Positions 48,936 through 59,500 of a stretch of 64,000 nucleotides of DNA are shown here, one piece after another. The DNA is from Sulfidibacter corallicola. GTDB taxonomy: Bacteria > Acidobacteriota > Holophagae > Acanthopleuribacterales > Acanthopleuribacteraceae. The notes beneath the pieces were generated by a model, which did no database searches, was not told where the DNA came from, and saw only the letters and a list, made by a program, of their open reading frames with translations. Each line of letters opens with the position of its first letter. Positions within the stretch are counted from its first letter, which is position 1. Where the stretch lies: the NCBI RefSeq assembly GCF_017498545.1, contig NZ_CP071793.1:7992256-8056255 (forward strand), written 5' to 3'. The translations under genes were made by a program, and so were the position numbers.

Positions 48936-51900
48936 GGGACTTCGATCTCCTCATTGGTTTGGTTCGCCTGCGACGCGGCTTGTGCCTCTTCCTCGGCCAG
49001 CAGGGCGGCCAGGTCGGCTTCGTCCATGCCCTCCAACTCGGCCAGCATCGCTTCCAGTTGGTCGGCGTTGGTGTCCTCGGCGCTCTTCTGCAACACGATC
49101 ATCGCCAGGCCGGCGATCGTCGGTGCGCTGAACAGCTCGTGCAGCGGCACTTCCACCTGGAAGTGCTCGCGGATGCGCGAAATGAGCTGGGTGGCCAGCA
49201 GGGAGTGCCCGCCCAGGTCGGCGAAGTGGTCGTGGATACCGATGCGGTCGAAGCCCAGCAGGTCCTGCCAGATTTCGGCGAGCCCTTCTTCGATGCTGTC
49301 GCGCGGGGCCTCGTAATCGTTGTCGAGTTGGGGGCGCGCATGGCCGGCCGGCTTCTCGATCTCCTGGGCCGTTTCGTGCTGGGGCTCCTGCAGGATCCAC
49401 TGCCGCAGGCGGGTGTCCAGGTCACCGGTGGAAACCACCAGGCGCGGCGGTGCGACCTCTTGGAGCACGCGGTCCAGGGCGGCCATGCCGTCCACGGCGC
49501 CGATGGCCAGCTTGGTGCCGGCGGGGCCGTCCAATTGCCAGGCGTCCCAGTCGACGCTGATCCAGGTGTGCTCGGTTTCCAGGTGTTGGGTGAAGGCGTC
49601 CATGAACGTGTTGCCCGAGGCGTAACCCAGGTAGCCCAGGCCGCCCAGGATCGACGAGATCGAGGACATCAGCAGGCAGAAATCCAGGGAGCGGCCGCGC
49701 AAGAGGGACTCCAGCACCAGCAGACCCTCGACCTTGGCCTGGAAGTGGGCGGCGCAGGTGTCGGACGTGGTTTCGCCCACCAGCGTGAAGGCCTTGGGGC
49801 CCAGCAGGCCGGCCGAGTGAATGACGCCGTTCAGGGCGCCGAACTCGGTCTCCGTGGCAGCCAGGATCTCTTCCATGCGTGCGCGGTCGGTGACGTCCGC
49901 GGCCCAAACCCGGACCTTGGCGCCTTCCGCCTCCATCGCGCGAATCGCTTCGATGCGGCGAACGGTGGTCTCATTCGCATCGGAAGATTCCAGGTAGGTC
50001 GACCACTGCTCGTGGTCGGGCAAGGGCGTGCGCGCCGTCAGGATCAGGTTGGCGCCGCGCGTGCGGGCCAGGTGCTCGGCCATCACCAGGCCGATGCCGC
50101 CCAGGCCGCCCGTGATCAGGTAGGTGCCGCCGTCTTTGAGCAGCGCGCCGCTGCCGTCTTCGGCCGGTGCCTCCAACGCGAAGGGCTCGAAGGTCTGGAT
50201 CCAGCGATTGCGGCCGCGCAGGGCCACCATCGGCAGGCGCGTCTCGACCGTCAGCTCGGCGATCAGGCCCTCGGCGATGGCGTCGGCCGAACCTTCGTCG
50301 GGGACGGGCACGTCGATCGCGGTCACGCTGAAGTTGCTGTGCTCCTGGGGGATCACGCGGGCCGCGCTCATGAGCGTCGATTTCTCCGGCTCGATGGGTT
50401 CACCGCCAAGCACGTCCTGGAGGTGGGTGCCCGCCGCGGCGATGCGCACGGGGCGACTGCCCACCTGGCCGGTGAGTGCCTGGGTCAGGTAGAGCAAGCT
50501 GTAGAGACCGCGGCTCTGGGCGCCGGCGAAGGCCCCGGCCACGGTGGCCGATACCGCGCGCGGCGTCGTCGACCACAGGTGAATCACGTGGTCGGGCAGC
50601 AGGTCGGCCTCGCCAAGGGTTTTGGCCAGGGTGCGGTAGTCCTCGGCGCGCTCCGGGTTCACCGTGAACCGGTGTGCGTCCAACTGTGCGAAGGCGTCAC
50701 CGGCCCGGACGCGAACCACCTTCTGGTTCTCGGCCTCCAGACGGGCGGCCACGGATCGGTCCAGAGGTTGATCGGTCTCGAAGAGCAGCCAGGTCGACGG
50801 CGATGCCTTCAGGTTGGGACGAGTGCGGCGACGCGTCTCGATGCGCTTCCAGGTGGGCTGGTAGAACCACTCGTCGATGGCGAGCTTGCCGTCCCGTTTT
50901 TTCGGCTTTTGGGCGGCCTGTTCTTCCGGCGGTTTGGCGTCGATCCAGTAGCGCTGGCGATCGAAGGCGTAGGTGGGCAGGTGCAGGCGGTGGCGTGTGT
51001 CGTCCCCGTGGTGGGCGCGCCAGTCGATGGCGGTCCCGGTCAGCCACAGGCGACCGAGTGCGTCGAGCAGCACGGCCTGATCGGCGTCGGTGGACGTGGG
51101 TTTGCGGCACGAGGGAATCGACACCAGATCGCGTCCGCCGATACGTTTGACCAGCGCCGTCAACACCTGGCCGGCGCCCACTTCCAGGTAGACGTGGTCG
51201 GGGTCCTGGGCCAAGTGGCGAATGCCGTCGGCGAAGCGCACGGTGCCGCGCAAGTGGTCGGCCCAGTAGGCGGGATCGACGGCCTGCTTGTCGGTCAGCG
51301 GTGCGCCGGTCAGGTTGGAGATGATCGGGATTTGTGGCGGCTGGAGCGCGACGGTGCCGACTCGTTCGGTGAACTGGCTCAGGATCGGGTCCATCATGGG
51401 CGAGTGGAACGCGTGCGAGGTGTGCAGGGCGCGGGCGGCGTGGCCCTCGGCCTTCAGTCGGGCTTCGAGGGCCTCGATCGCTTCGGCACGTCCGGAAACC
51501 ACGCAGAGGCCCGGTGCGTTGACGGCGGCCAGCGAGCAGTGTTCGTCCAGGAGCGGGGCCAGGGTTTCGGGCTCGAGCGGGACCGCGATCATGCGGCCCG
51601 GCGGCAGTGACTGCATCAGGCCGGCCCGGGCGCAGACGAGAGCCAGCGCGTCATCGAGACCGAAGACTTCGGCCAGGCAGGCCGCCACGTATTCGCCGAT
51701 GCTGTGGCCGATCATGGCCGCGGGGGTCAGGCCCCAGGACATCCAGAGCTTGGCCAGGGCGTAGGACACGCAGAACAGGGCTGGCTGGGTATAGGCCGTC
51801 TGGCCCAGTTTCTCGGCCGCGGCTTCGACGGCGTCCTCGTTCGGATAGAGCAGGTCGCGCAGGTCCAGGTCCAGCAGCGGCTTCAGGCGCTCGGCGCAGT

Positions 51901-53590
51901 CGTCCAGGTGGCGGCGGAACTCGGGCTCGTCGCGGTATAAACCGGCAGCCATGTGCACGTGCTGGGCGCCCTGGCCCGGGAACATGAAAACGACCTTGGT
52001 CGATTCGCCCGCCACCGCGGCCGGCATGCGGCGCGATTCGGCGGCGTGCAGTGCGGCGATCGCGTCGCCGTGGCCGTCACAGACCAGGAAACGGCGGCAC
52101 GGGAAGGCCGTGCGACCCGCTTGAAGGGTCCAGGCCACGTCGGCCAGATTGGCGGTCGCGTCGCCCTCCAGCCATTGGGCCAGGTTGGCGACTGCCGCGT
52201 CGAGGGCCGTTTCCGTCTTGGCCGAGAGCGGCAGCAGTTGGAAACGGCGACCCGGTGAGCTGGGCGGCAAATGGGGCGCTTCCTCCAGGATCGCGTGGGC
52301 GTTGGTGCCGCCGATCCCGAAGCTGCTCACCCCGGCACGGCGCGGGTGCTCGCCTGCGGACCATTGCCGCGCTTCGGTGTTCACGAAAAACGGGCTGTTG
52401 TCGAAGTCGATCTGCGGGTTGGCCCGCTGGAAATGCAGGCTCGGCGGAATCATGGCGTGTTTCAACGACAGTGCGGTTTTCATCAAGCCGGTCACGCCGG
52501 CCGCGTTGTCAAGGTGGCCGATGTTCGTCTTCACCGAGCCCAACGCGCAGTAGCCGGTTTTGTCGGTGCCGAGCCGGAAGGCCTCGGTCAGGGCCTCCAT
52601 CTCGATCGGGTCGCCCAGTTGGGTGCCGGTGCCGTGGGCCTCCACGTAGCCGATCGTGGCCGGGTCGACGTTTGCGAAGGCCTGGGCTTCCGCGATGACC
52701 TCGCTCTGGCCCGTCACGCTGGGCGCCGTGTAGCCGATCTTGGCCGAGCCGTCGTTGTTGATGGCGGAACCCTTGATGACGGCGTAGATCGCATCACCGT
52801 CGGCCACGGCATCCTCGAGCCGTTTCAAGACCACCATGCCCATACCGCAACCGAAGATGGTGCCGCCGGCGTCGGCGTCGAAGGCCCGGCAGTGGCCGTC
52901 GGGCGAGGAAATCCCGCCCTTCTCGTGCCAGTACCCCGATTTCTGGGGGATGCGCAGCTTGGCCCCGCCCGTCAGCACCATGTCGGCCTCGTAACTCAGC
53001 AGCGACTTGCAGGCCATGTGGACCGCCACCAGCGTCGTCGAGCAGGCCGTGTCCACGTTGATGCTGGGCCCGGTCAGGTTCAGCTTGTAGGAGATCAGCG
53101 TGGCCGCGTAACCCTTGTCGTTGGCGATCATGGTGCGGTGCCCGCCCATCGGGATCATCACGTCCGGGCGTTGCAGCAGGTTCTCCAGAAAGTAGTGGGG
53201 CAGGCCCACGCTGGCGAAGACCCCGATGCGCCCCTCGTAGGTTTCGGGGTCGTAGGCCGCGTCCTGCAAGGCCTGATAGGCCGTTTCCAGCAACAGCCGC
53301 TGTTGGGGATCGGTGATTTCGGCCTCGCGTGGGTTGAACCCGAAAAAGGCTGCATCGAACTGGTCGATGTCGTCGATACAGCCGCCGGCCTTCACGTAGG
53401 AGGGATTGGCCAGCAGCTCTTCGCTGAAGCCGAGCTCCAGCAACTCCTCGTCCGAAAAGAACGTGATCGCTTCGATGCCCTCGGCCAAATTGCGCCAGAA
53501 CCGCGCGACGTCGGTGGCACCGGGGAACCGGCCCGCCATGCCCACGATGGCGATTCCGGGGATCTCCTCTTGTTCCATTTGCTGACTCAT
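48932..53590 (-). CDS. PKS gene E: KS-AT-KR-ACP
   Basis: A 1552-residue type I PKS module. The ketosynthase (about 12-430) has the nucleophile Cys183 in DTACSTTL and the His motif EAHGTGT. The acyltransferase (about 540-840) has Ser630 in GHSIGE and HAFHS, which marks malonyl-CoA specificity. The ketoreductase (about 1120-1370) has TYLITGGLGGIG and Tyr1323 in YASGN. The ACP serine is Ser1463. There is no dehydratase, enoylreductase or methyltransferase, so the module should add a malonate and leave a beta-hydroxy group. The frame open upstream to 54358 is the wrong frame of gene F; the start at 53590 gives an ATGA overlap with F. It receives its substrate from F. Confidence 0.94.
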   Translation of the reverse strand: MSQQMEQEEIPGIAIVGMAGRFPGATDVARFWRNLAEGIEAITFFSDEELLELGFSEELLANPSYVKAGGCIDDIDQFDAAFFGFNPREAEITDPQQRLLLETAYQALQDAAYDPETYEGRIGVFASVGLPHYFLENLLQRPDVMIPMGGHRTMIANDKGYAATLISYKLNLTGPSINVDTACSTTLVAVHMACKSLLSYEADMVLTGGAKLRIPQKSGYWHEKGGISSPDGHCRAFDADAGGTIFGCGMGMVVLKRLEDAVADGDAIYAVIKGSAINNDGSAKIGYTAPSVTGQSEVIAEAQAFANVDPATIGYVEAHGTGTQLGDPIEMEALTEAFRLGTDKTGYCALGSVKTNIGHLDNAAGVTGLMKTALSLKHAMIPPSLHFQRANPQIDFDNSPFFVNTEARQWSAGEHPRRAGVSSFGIGGTNAHAILEEAPHLPPSSPGRRFQLLPLSAKTETALDAAVANLAQWLEGDATANLADVAWTLQAGRTAFPCRRFLVCDGHGDAIAALHAAESRRMPAAVAGESTKVVFMFPGQGAQHVHMAAGLYRDEPEFRRHLDDCAERLKPLLDLDLRDLLYPNEDAVEAAAEKLGQTAYTQPALFCVSYALAKLWMSWGLTPAAMIGHSIGEYVAACLAEVFGLDDALALVCARAGLMQSLPPGRMIAVPLEPETLAPLLDEHCSLAAVNAPGLCVVSGRAEAIEALEARLKAEGHAARALHTSHAFHSPMMDPILSQFTERVGTVALQPPQIPIISNLTGAPLTDKQAVDPAYWADHLRGTVRFADGIRHLAQDPDHVYLEVGAGQVLTALVKRIGGRDLVSIPSCRKPTSTDADQAVLLDALGRLWLTGTAIDWRAHHGDDTRHRLHLPTYAFDRQRYWIDAKPPEEQAAQKPKKRDGKLAIDEWFYQPTWKRIETRRRTRPNLKASPSTWLLFETDQPLDRSVAARLEAENQKVVRVRAGDAFAQLDAHRFTVNPERAEDYRTLAKTLGEADLLPDHVIHLWSTTPRAVSATVAGAFAGAQSRGLYSLLYLTQALTGQVGSRPVRIAAAGTHLQDVLGGEPIEPEKSTLMSAARVIPQEHSNFSVTAIDVPVPDEGSADAIAEGLIAELTVETRLPMVALRGRNRWIQTFEPFALEAPAEDGSGALLKDGGTYLITGGLGGIGLVMAEHLARTRGANLILTARTPLPDHEQWSTYLESSDANETTVRRIEAIRAMEAEGAKVRVWAADVTDRARMEEILAATETEFGALNGVIHSAGLLGPKAFTLVGETTSDTCAAHFQAKVEGLLVLESLLRGRSLDFCLLMSSISSILGGLGYLGYASGNTFMDAFTQHLETEHTWISVDWDAWQLDGPAGTKLAIGAVDGMAALDRVLQEVAPPRLVVSTGDLDTRLRQWILQEPQHETAQEIEKPAGHARPQLDNDYEAPRDSIEEGLAEIWQDLLGFDRIGIHDHFADLGGHSLLATQLISRIREHFQVEVPLHELFSAPTIAGLAMIVLQKSAEDTNADQLEAMLAELEGMDEADLAALLAEEEAQAASQANQTNEEIEVP

Positions 53591-56500
53591 GCTTCCTCCA
53601 TGTTCGTGTTGTGTTTGCCCGATCGCATGGCGGGCAAATCCGATGCGCGCGTCGTGGCGGTTGTGCCGGACGGCGCGCTGCCATCGTCGGCGGGTTGATC
53701 GTGATGGGTTGCGTTGGGGTTGGGGGGCTCGCCCGACTCCCGTTCCAGTTGGTCGAGCAACGCGTGCAGGGTCTGTTCGTCGGCATCGGCGACCGAGTGG
53801 GCCAGCAGGGTCTCCAGCAGGCCCGCCACGGTGGGACTGTCGTGGACGGCGCGCACCGGGAGCGCGATGCCGAAGTGCTCGCGAATGCGGGCGACGAGGC
53901 GGGCGGCCGTCAAGGCATGCCCGCCCATGTGGAAAAAGTGGTCGTGGAGGCCGATGGGCTCGATGCCCAGGACCTCGTGCCAGAGGGCGGCCATTTCCTG
54001 CTCGGGCTCGGAAGTGGGCGCCGCGTAAGGGGTGTCGACGGACTGTTGCGGCGGCGGCAGCAGCCGCTGGGCCACGGTCCCGCCCGCCGTCCGCGGCAGG
54101 GCGTCGAGAAACACGAACACGGCGGGAACCGCATCGCCTGGCAGCACCCGTTCGAGCGCGTCGCGCGGGAAACCCGGCTCCGGTGCGACGCCCAGTTCCA
54201 GGACCAGGTAGGCCACCAGCATCGGTTCGCCGGCGGCGCTTTCGGCCGTGCCGACCCAGGCGTCGCGAACGCCGTGCTGGGCCTTCAGGTGGCGTGTAAT
54301 CTCGGCCGGGTGGATCGGCATGCCGCGCAGGGTGATGCGGTCGTCGATCCGGTCGCACAATTCCAGGCCCGCGTCGGTCATGCGACCGATGTCCCCGGTC
54401 AGGAACAGGCGCGCGCCCGGCTCCTCGGCGAACGGGTCGGGCAGGAAGCGCGCGGCGGTCAGTGCGGGACGGTTCAGGTACCCGGCGGCCAGCCCCTCGC
54501 CGGCGATGGCCAGGGCCCCGAAGGCCCCGTGAGGCGCGGGATGGAAGCCCGCGTCCAACACGTAGACCCGGGTGTTGGCCACCGGCAGGCCCGCGTGTGC
54601 ACGGCCCTCCGTGGCGTCACCGGAAGCCTCGACGGGACCGAACGAACAAAACGGTTCGATGCCCAGGATTTGGCGGCAGCGGTCGATCAGATCGGGAGAT
54701 GGGGTTTCGCCCACCACCCGCAGGCCGCGGAGGGAGGAAAGGCGATCGGGGCCACCCATCTCCAGCACGAGCTGCAGCATCGACGGCGCCAGGTGAAGCC
54801 GTGTGACGTCGTGGGCTTCGACTGCCGCGATGATTTGGGCCGGGTCGCGGTGCAGGTCGGCGTCGCCGAAAACCGCTGCGCCGCCCGCCGCCAGCGGCAG
54901 AAGTGCGTCGCAGATGGCCTGATCGCGGTCACAGCTCGCCGTGACCAGCACGCGATCGTCCGGCGCGATGCCGTCGTCGGCGATCGTGCGCCCGAGCCGG
55001 TTGGCCAGGCCGCGATGGGAGATCACCACGCCGGCGAGGTGGCCGTTCGGATCGACGGTGTAGGTGACGTAGGCCGGCTGGTCCGGCAACGGATTGGGGA
55101 AGGAAACCTCGATCGCTTCGTCGTCGGCCGGCTCCCGGCGGGACGCTGCATCGAGGCAAAGGGTAGGTACGGTGCCCGGCACCCGACAGGCCACCGCTTC
55201 GCTGGTCAAGATCAGCCCCGGTTCGGCGTCGGCCAGCATGGCTTCGATGCGCGCGGCCGGATATTCGGGATTCAGCGGCAGCCAGACGGCACCCGCGCGC
55301 AGGACGGCCAGCGTGGCGATCGCCAGCTCCGGTGCGGTGGTCAGGAAGCCGCCGACCCGGTGGCCTGGTCCGATTCCGCTCGCGACCAGCTCGCCGGCCA
55401 GGCGGTCGACTCGACTCTGCAGTTCCGCGTAGCGCCACTGGGTCGCGCCCTGGACGAGGGCGGTGGCTTGCGGTCGCTCCCGCGCCTGGCGCAGGAAGCC
55501 CGCGATCGCGTTTTCGGCCGGCAGTGCCAACTTCTTCTCGTTGTTCAAACGCGACACCTGGCGCCGCTCCGCTTCGGTCAGCGGTGACAGGCGATGCAGC
55601 GGCCGATCGGAGCCCGCGCCGATCTGGCTCAGCAGCGTTTGGAACTGGGCCAACAACCGTTCCACCGTGGCGCGATCCCACAGGTCGGTGCGGTATTCCA
55701 GGGTGCCGCGCAAGCCCGTCGCGGTTTCCACCATCGACAGGGTCAGGTCGAAGCGGGCGGTCCGGGTGCCGATGTCCATGGGCGTCAACTGAAGGTCGGG
55801 CAGCACCGATTCGGGCTCCGGCGTGTTTTGCAGCACGAACAGGACCTGGAACAGCGGGGTGTGGGCCAAGTCGCGGTTTGGCTGCAGCTCTTCGACCAAC
55901 TGCTCGAAGGGCACGTCCTGGTTGGCGAAGGCCGCCAGCGTCGCCTCGCGCACGAGGGCCAGCAGGTCGCCGAAATCACCTCGCTCGGGGATTTGGGTGC
56001 GCAGGACCAGGGTGTTGACGAAGATCCCGATCAGCGGCTCCAGTTCGGGTCGGCCGCGGCCTGCGATCGGCGTGCCCACCACGATGTCGCGCTGATGGGC
56101 GTAGCGGCTCAGCAGCAGCTTGAACCCGCCCAGCAGGGTCATGAACAGCGTCGCGCCGGAAGCGCGGGCCACCCGCACCAATCGATCGCGCAAATCTCCT
56201 GGCAGGCTGAAGCGGATCTGGTCGCCGCCGAAGCGCTGCACCGCCGGGCGCGCGCGGTCCGTGGGCAGGCGAAGCATCGTCGGACAATCGGCCAGTTGGC
56301 CACGCCAGTAATCCCGCTGGCGCGCCAGCTCCGCACCTGCCGCCATACTCCGCTGCCAGTAGGCGAAATCCCCGTACTGGATCGAAGGCGTTTGCAGGCG
56401 GGGCGCACGGCCGGCGACGCGGGCCCGATAGGCCTCGGCCACCTCGCGAATCAGGATGCCCGTGGACCAGCCGTCGGACACGATGTGGTGCACCGTGACC

Positions 56501-59500
56501 AGCAGCACGTGGTCCCGTTCCGCCAGGCGGAGCAGGCGGGCCCGGATCAGGCGTTCGCCGCTCAGATCGAACCGGTGGGTCGCTTCCGTCTCCATCAAGG
56601 CGCGCATCTCGGATTCGGCCGCGTCGGGCGAGAGTGATGTCAGATCGGTCAGCGGCAAGTCGAACGCGCCGGGTGGGTCGATGTGCTGGCAGGGTCGCCC
56701 GCTGTCGGCGACGAAACGGGTGCGCAGGCTTTCGTGGCGCTCGATCAGGGCGCCGAGCGCCCAGCCGAGGGCGTCCGCATCCAGAGGGCCGGTCAGGCGC
56801 AGCGCGCCGGGGATGTTGTAGGCCGCCGGGTTCTCGGCGAACTGGTCCAGGAACCAGAGCCGCTGCTGCGCGAAAGAGAGCGGCAACGGCTTGTCGCGCG
56901 GTGCGGGCTCGATCGGCGTGGTTTGCAGGCCCTCCTCGGTCGAGGCCGCCGCCACGAGTTCGGCCAGCTCGGCGATGGTCGGCGCCTGGAACATGTGGCG
57001 CACCGAAAGGTTGACCTTGAAGGCGTCGCGGGCGCGGGCGATGACGCGGGTCGCCATCAGCGAGTGCCCGCCCAGGTCGAAGAAGTTCTGGTGCACGCCG
57101 ACGCGGTCGCGGTCGAGCACGTCGGCCCAGATCATGGCCAGCGTCTCTTCGGTCGGATTGCGCGGCGCCACCTGAGCGCGCGCCTCCTCCTGGGGGCGGG
57201 GCAGGGCGGCACGATCGATCTTGCCGTTTCGGGTCAGCGGCATGCACTCGAGGACCACCAGGTGGACCGGCACCATGTATTCGGGCAGGGACGTGGCGAG
57301 TGTCTCGCGAATGCCGACCTTGTCGGGGGCTTCGCTGCCAACGGTCAGCCAGGCCGTGAGCTGGGGGGCGCCGTCCGGTTCTTCGATGACGTCGGCGATC
57401 GCCTCGCGTACGCCGGCCACCGTTCGCAGTACGGCCGCCACCTCGCCCAGCTCGATGCGGAACCCGCGCAGCTTGACCTGGTGGTCGCGGCGACCGACGA
57501 AGACGATCGAACCGTCGGGCTGGTAACGGGCCAAGTCGCCGGTGCGGTAGAGGCGGGCACCGGGACCTTCGAAAGGGTCGGGCACGAACGACGCGGCGGT
57601 CAAGCCCGGTCGGTGGTGGTAGCCTCGCGCCAGGCAGATGCCGCCGATGTAGAGTTCGCCGACGCGGCCGGCGGGGAGCGGCGCCAGGTGCTCGTCGAGA
57701 ATGTGGAGCCGGGTTCGCGAGACGGGGTGCCCGATCGGGATCGGATCGTGGCGGTCGTCGGGGTGGCAGTCGAAATGGCAGACCGCGATCGAGGCCTCGG
57801 TGGGCCCGTAGGATTGGTGCAGGGCCACGTCGGGCATCGCCCGGTAGACCCGCTCGCGCAGTTGGGCCGTCAGCGCTTCGCCGCCCACGATCAGGCGTCG
57901 CAACGATGGCGGCGCGATCGGCTGTTCCAGGAAGAGGTCCAGCATCGGCGGCACGAAGTGGAGCGTGGTCACGCGGTGGCGGCGGATCTCCTCGGCGAGC
58001 AGGTGCGGGTCGCGGTGGGCGTCGGGATGGGCCATCACCAGGACCGCGCCGGTGGTCAGCGGCCAGAACAGTTCCCAGATCGAGACGTCGAAGCAGAACG
58101 GCGTCTTCTGGAGCACGCGATCTTCATGACCGAGGTTGTAGGTGCGCTGCATCCAGGCGATGCGGTTGGCGAGGCCTTCGTGCGTGTTGGCGACGCCTTT
58201 GGGCGTGCCGGTGGAACCGGAGGTGTAGATGCAGTAGGCCGTGTTCGCCGCTGCAATGGAGATGTCGAGATCGTCCTCGGAGCCCTGGCTGTGGACCTCG
58301 AAGGCGTTCAGGCACAGCGTGGTGACCGGCGCAGGATCGAGCGCGGTTTGGGTCGTCGCATGGGTCAGGCACAGTTCGGCCCCGGCGTCGGCCAGGGAGA
58401 AGGCCAGCCGTTGCTGCGGCGATTCCGGGTCCAACGGCAGCCAGGCCCCGCCGGCCTTGAGGACGCCCAGGATGGCGACGACCATGTCCAGCGAGCGGGT
58501 CATGCAGATGCCCACCAACCGTTCGGGCCCGATGCCGTGTTCGGCTCGAAGGTGATGGGCCAGGCGGTTGGCGCGGCGATCGAGTTCGGCGTAGCTCAGC
58601 GATTCGGTGTCGAAGACGACAGCCGTCGCGTCGGGACGGGCGGCGGCCTGGGCCTCGAATGCGCGGTGAACCGGTAGATCGCCAGCGGGAACCGATTCCG
58701 CCTCGGTGGGCAGCGCACCCGCGCGGTTGTAGGCAACCAGGATTTCGCGGCGCTCCTGCTCGGTGGGTCCGAACCAGGATGCCAGCGACGCTCGGGCGCG
58801 TTGTGGGACCTGTTCGAGCAGGTCCGTCACTCTGTCGGCCAGCCATAGCGCCGTCGCCGGGTCCATGCAGCTCGCGTTGAAGTGAAGCTTCAAGCCGAGT
58901 CGGTCGCTGCCGGATTCGCATTCCAGCATGGCCGCGAAGCGCTGGCGGTAGCCGGCGAACGAAACTAGATGGAGGCGCAGTCCCCCAACCTCGACGGCGT
59001 CACTCGCCACCACGGGTTCGAACGCCAAGGCGCAGCCGCCTCCTGGCCATTCGCTCTCGTAGCCGGGAAGCTCCCAGGTGAAGCTTTCGGCGGCCGTTGT
59101 GGCGCGGTCCAGCGCGGCTTCGATCTCGTCCAGGTACCGATCGAAACGCGTGCCCGAATCGGTCTGGACGGGGATCGGCAGTTGGTGGGCCACCCGACCC
59201 AGTGCGTCGCGGAGGTCGTCGAATTTGCGGCCGTGGAACTCGTAGCCGACGGTGGTTTGCGCGGGCCCGCCGTGCCGGGCGGCGAGCAGTGACCAGATGG
59301 CGAACACGACGTGCTCCGGCGTGCGTTCGTGCGCGGCACACCAGGCTTGAAATTCAGCCGCGACGGCGGGCGCCAAGTGCGTCGTCAGGCATCGGGGTTG
59401 GAACGGGCCCTCGCCGCGCTCGATCTGCCACGGCAGGTGCGTGGCTAGCGGTTCGTCGCCTTCGCGGCGCTGCCAGAGGTCGCGCCCCGAGGCGTTTTCC

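Noticed and set aside
53591..54358. An upstream extension of the PKS gene E
   Set aside because: It overlaps the coding end of gene F in another frame and contains no domain. The ketosynthase begins directly after the ATG at 53590.
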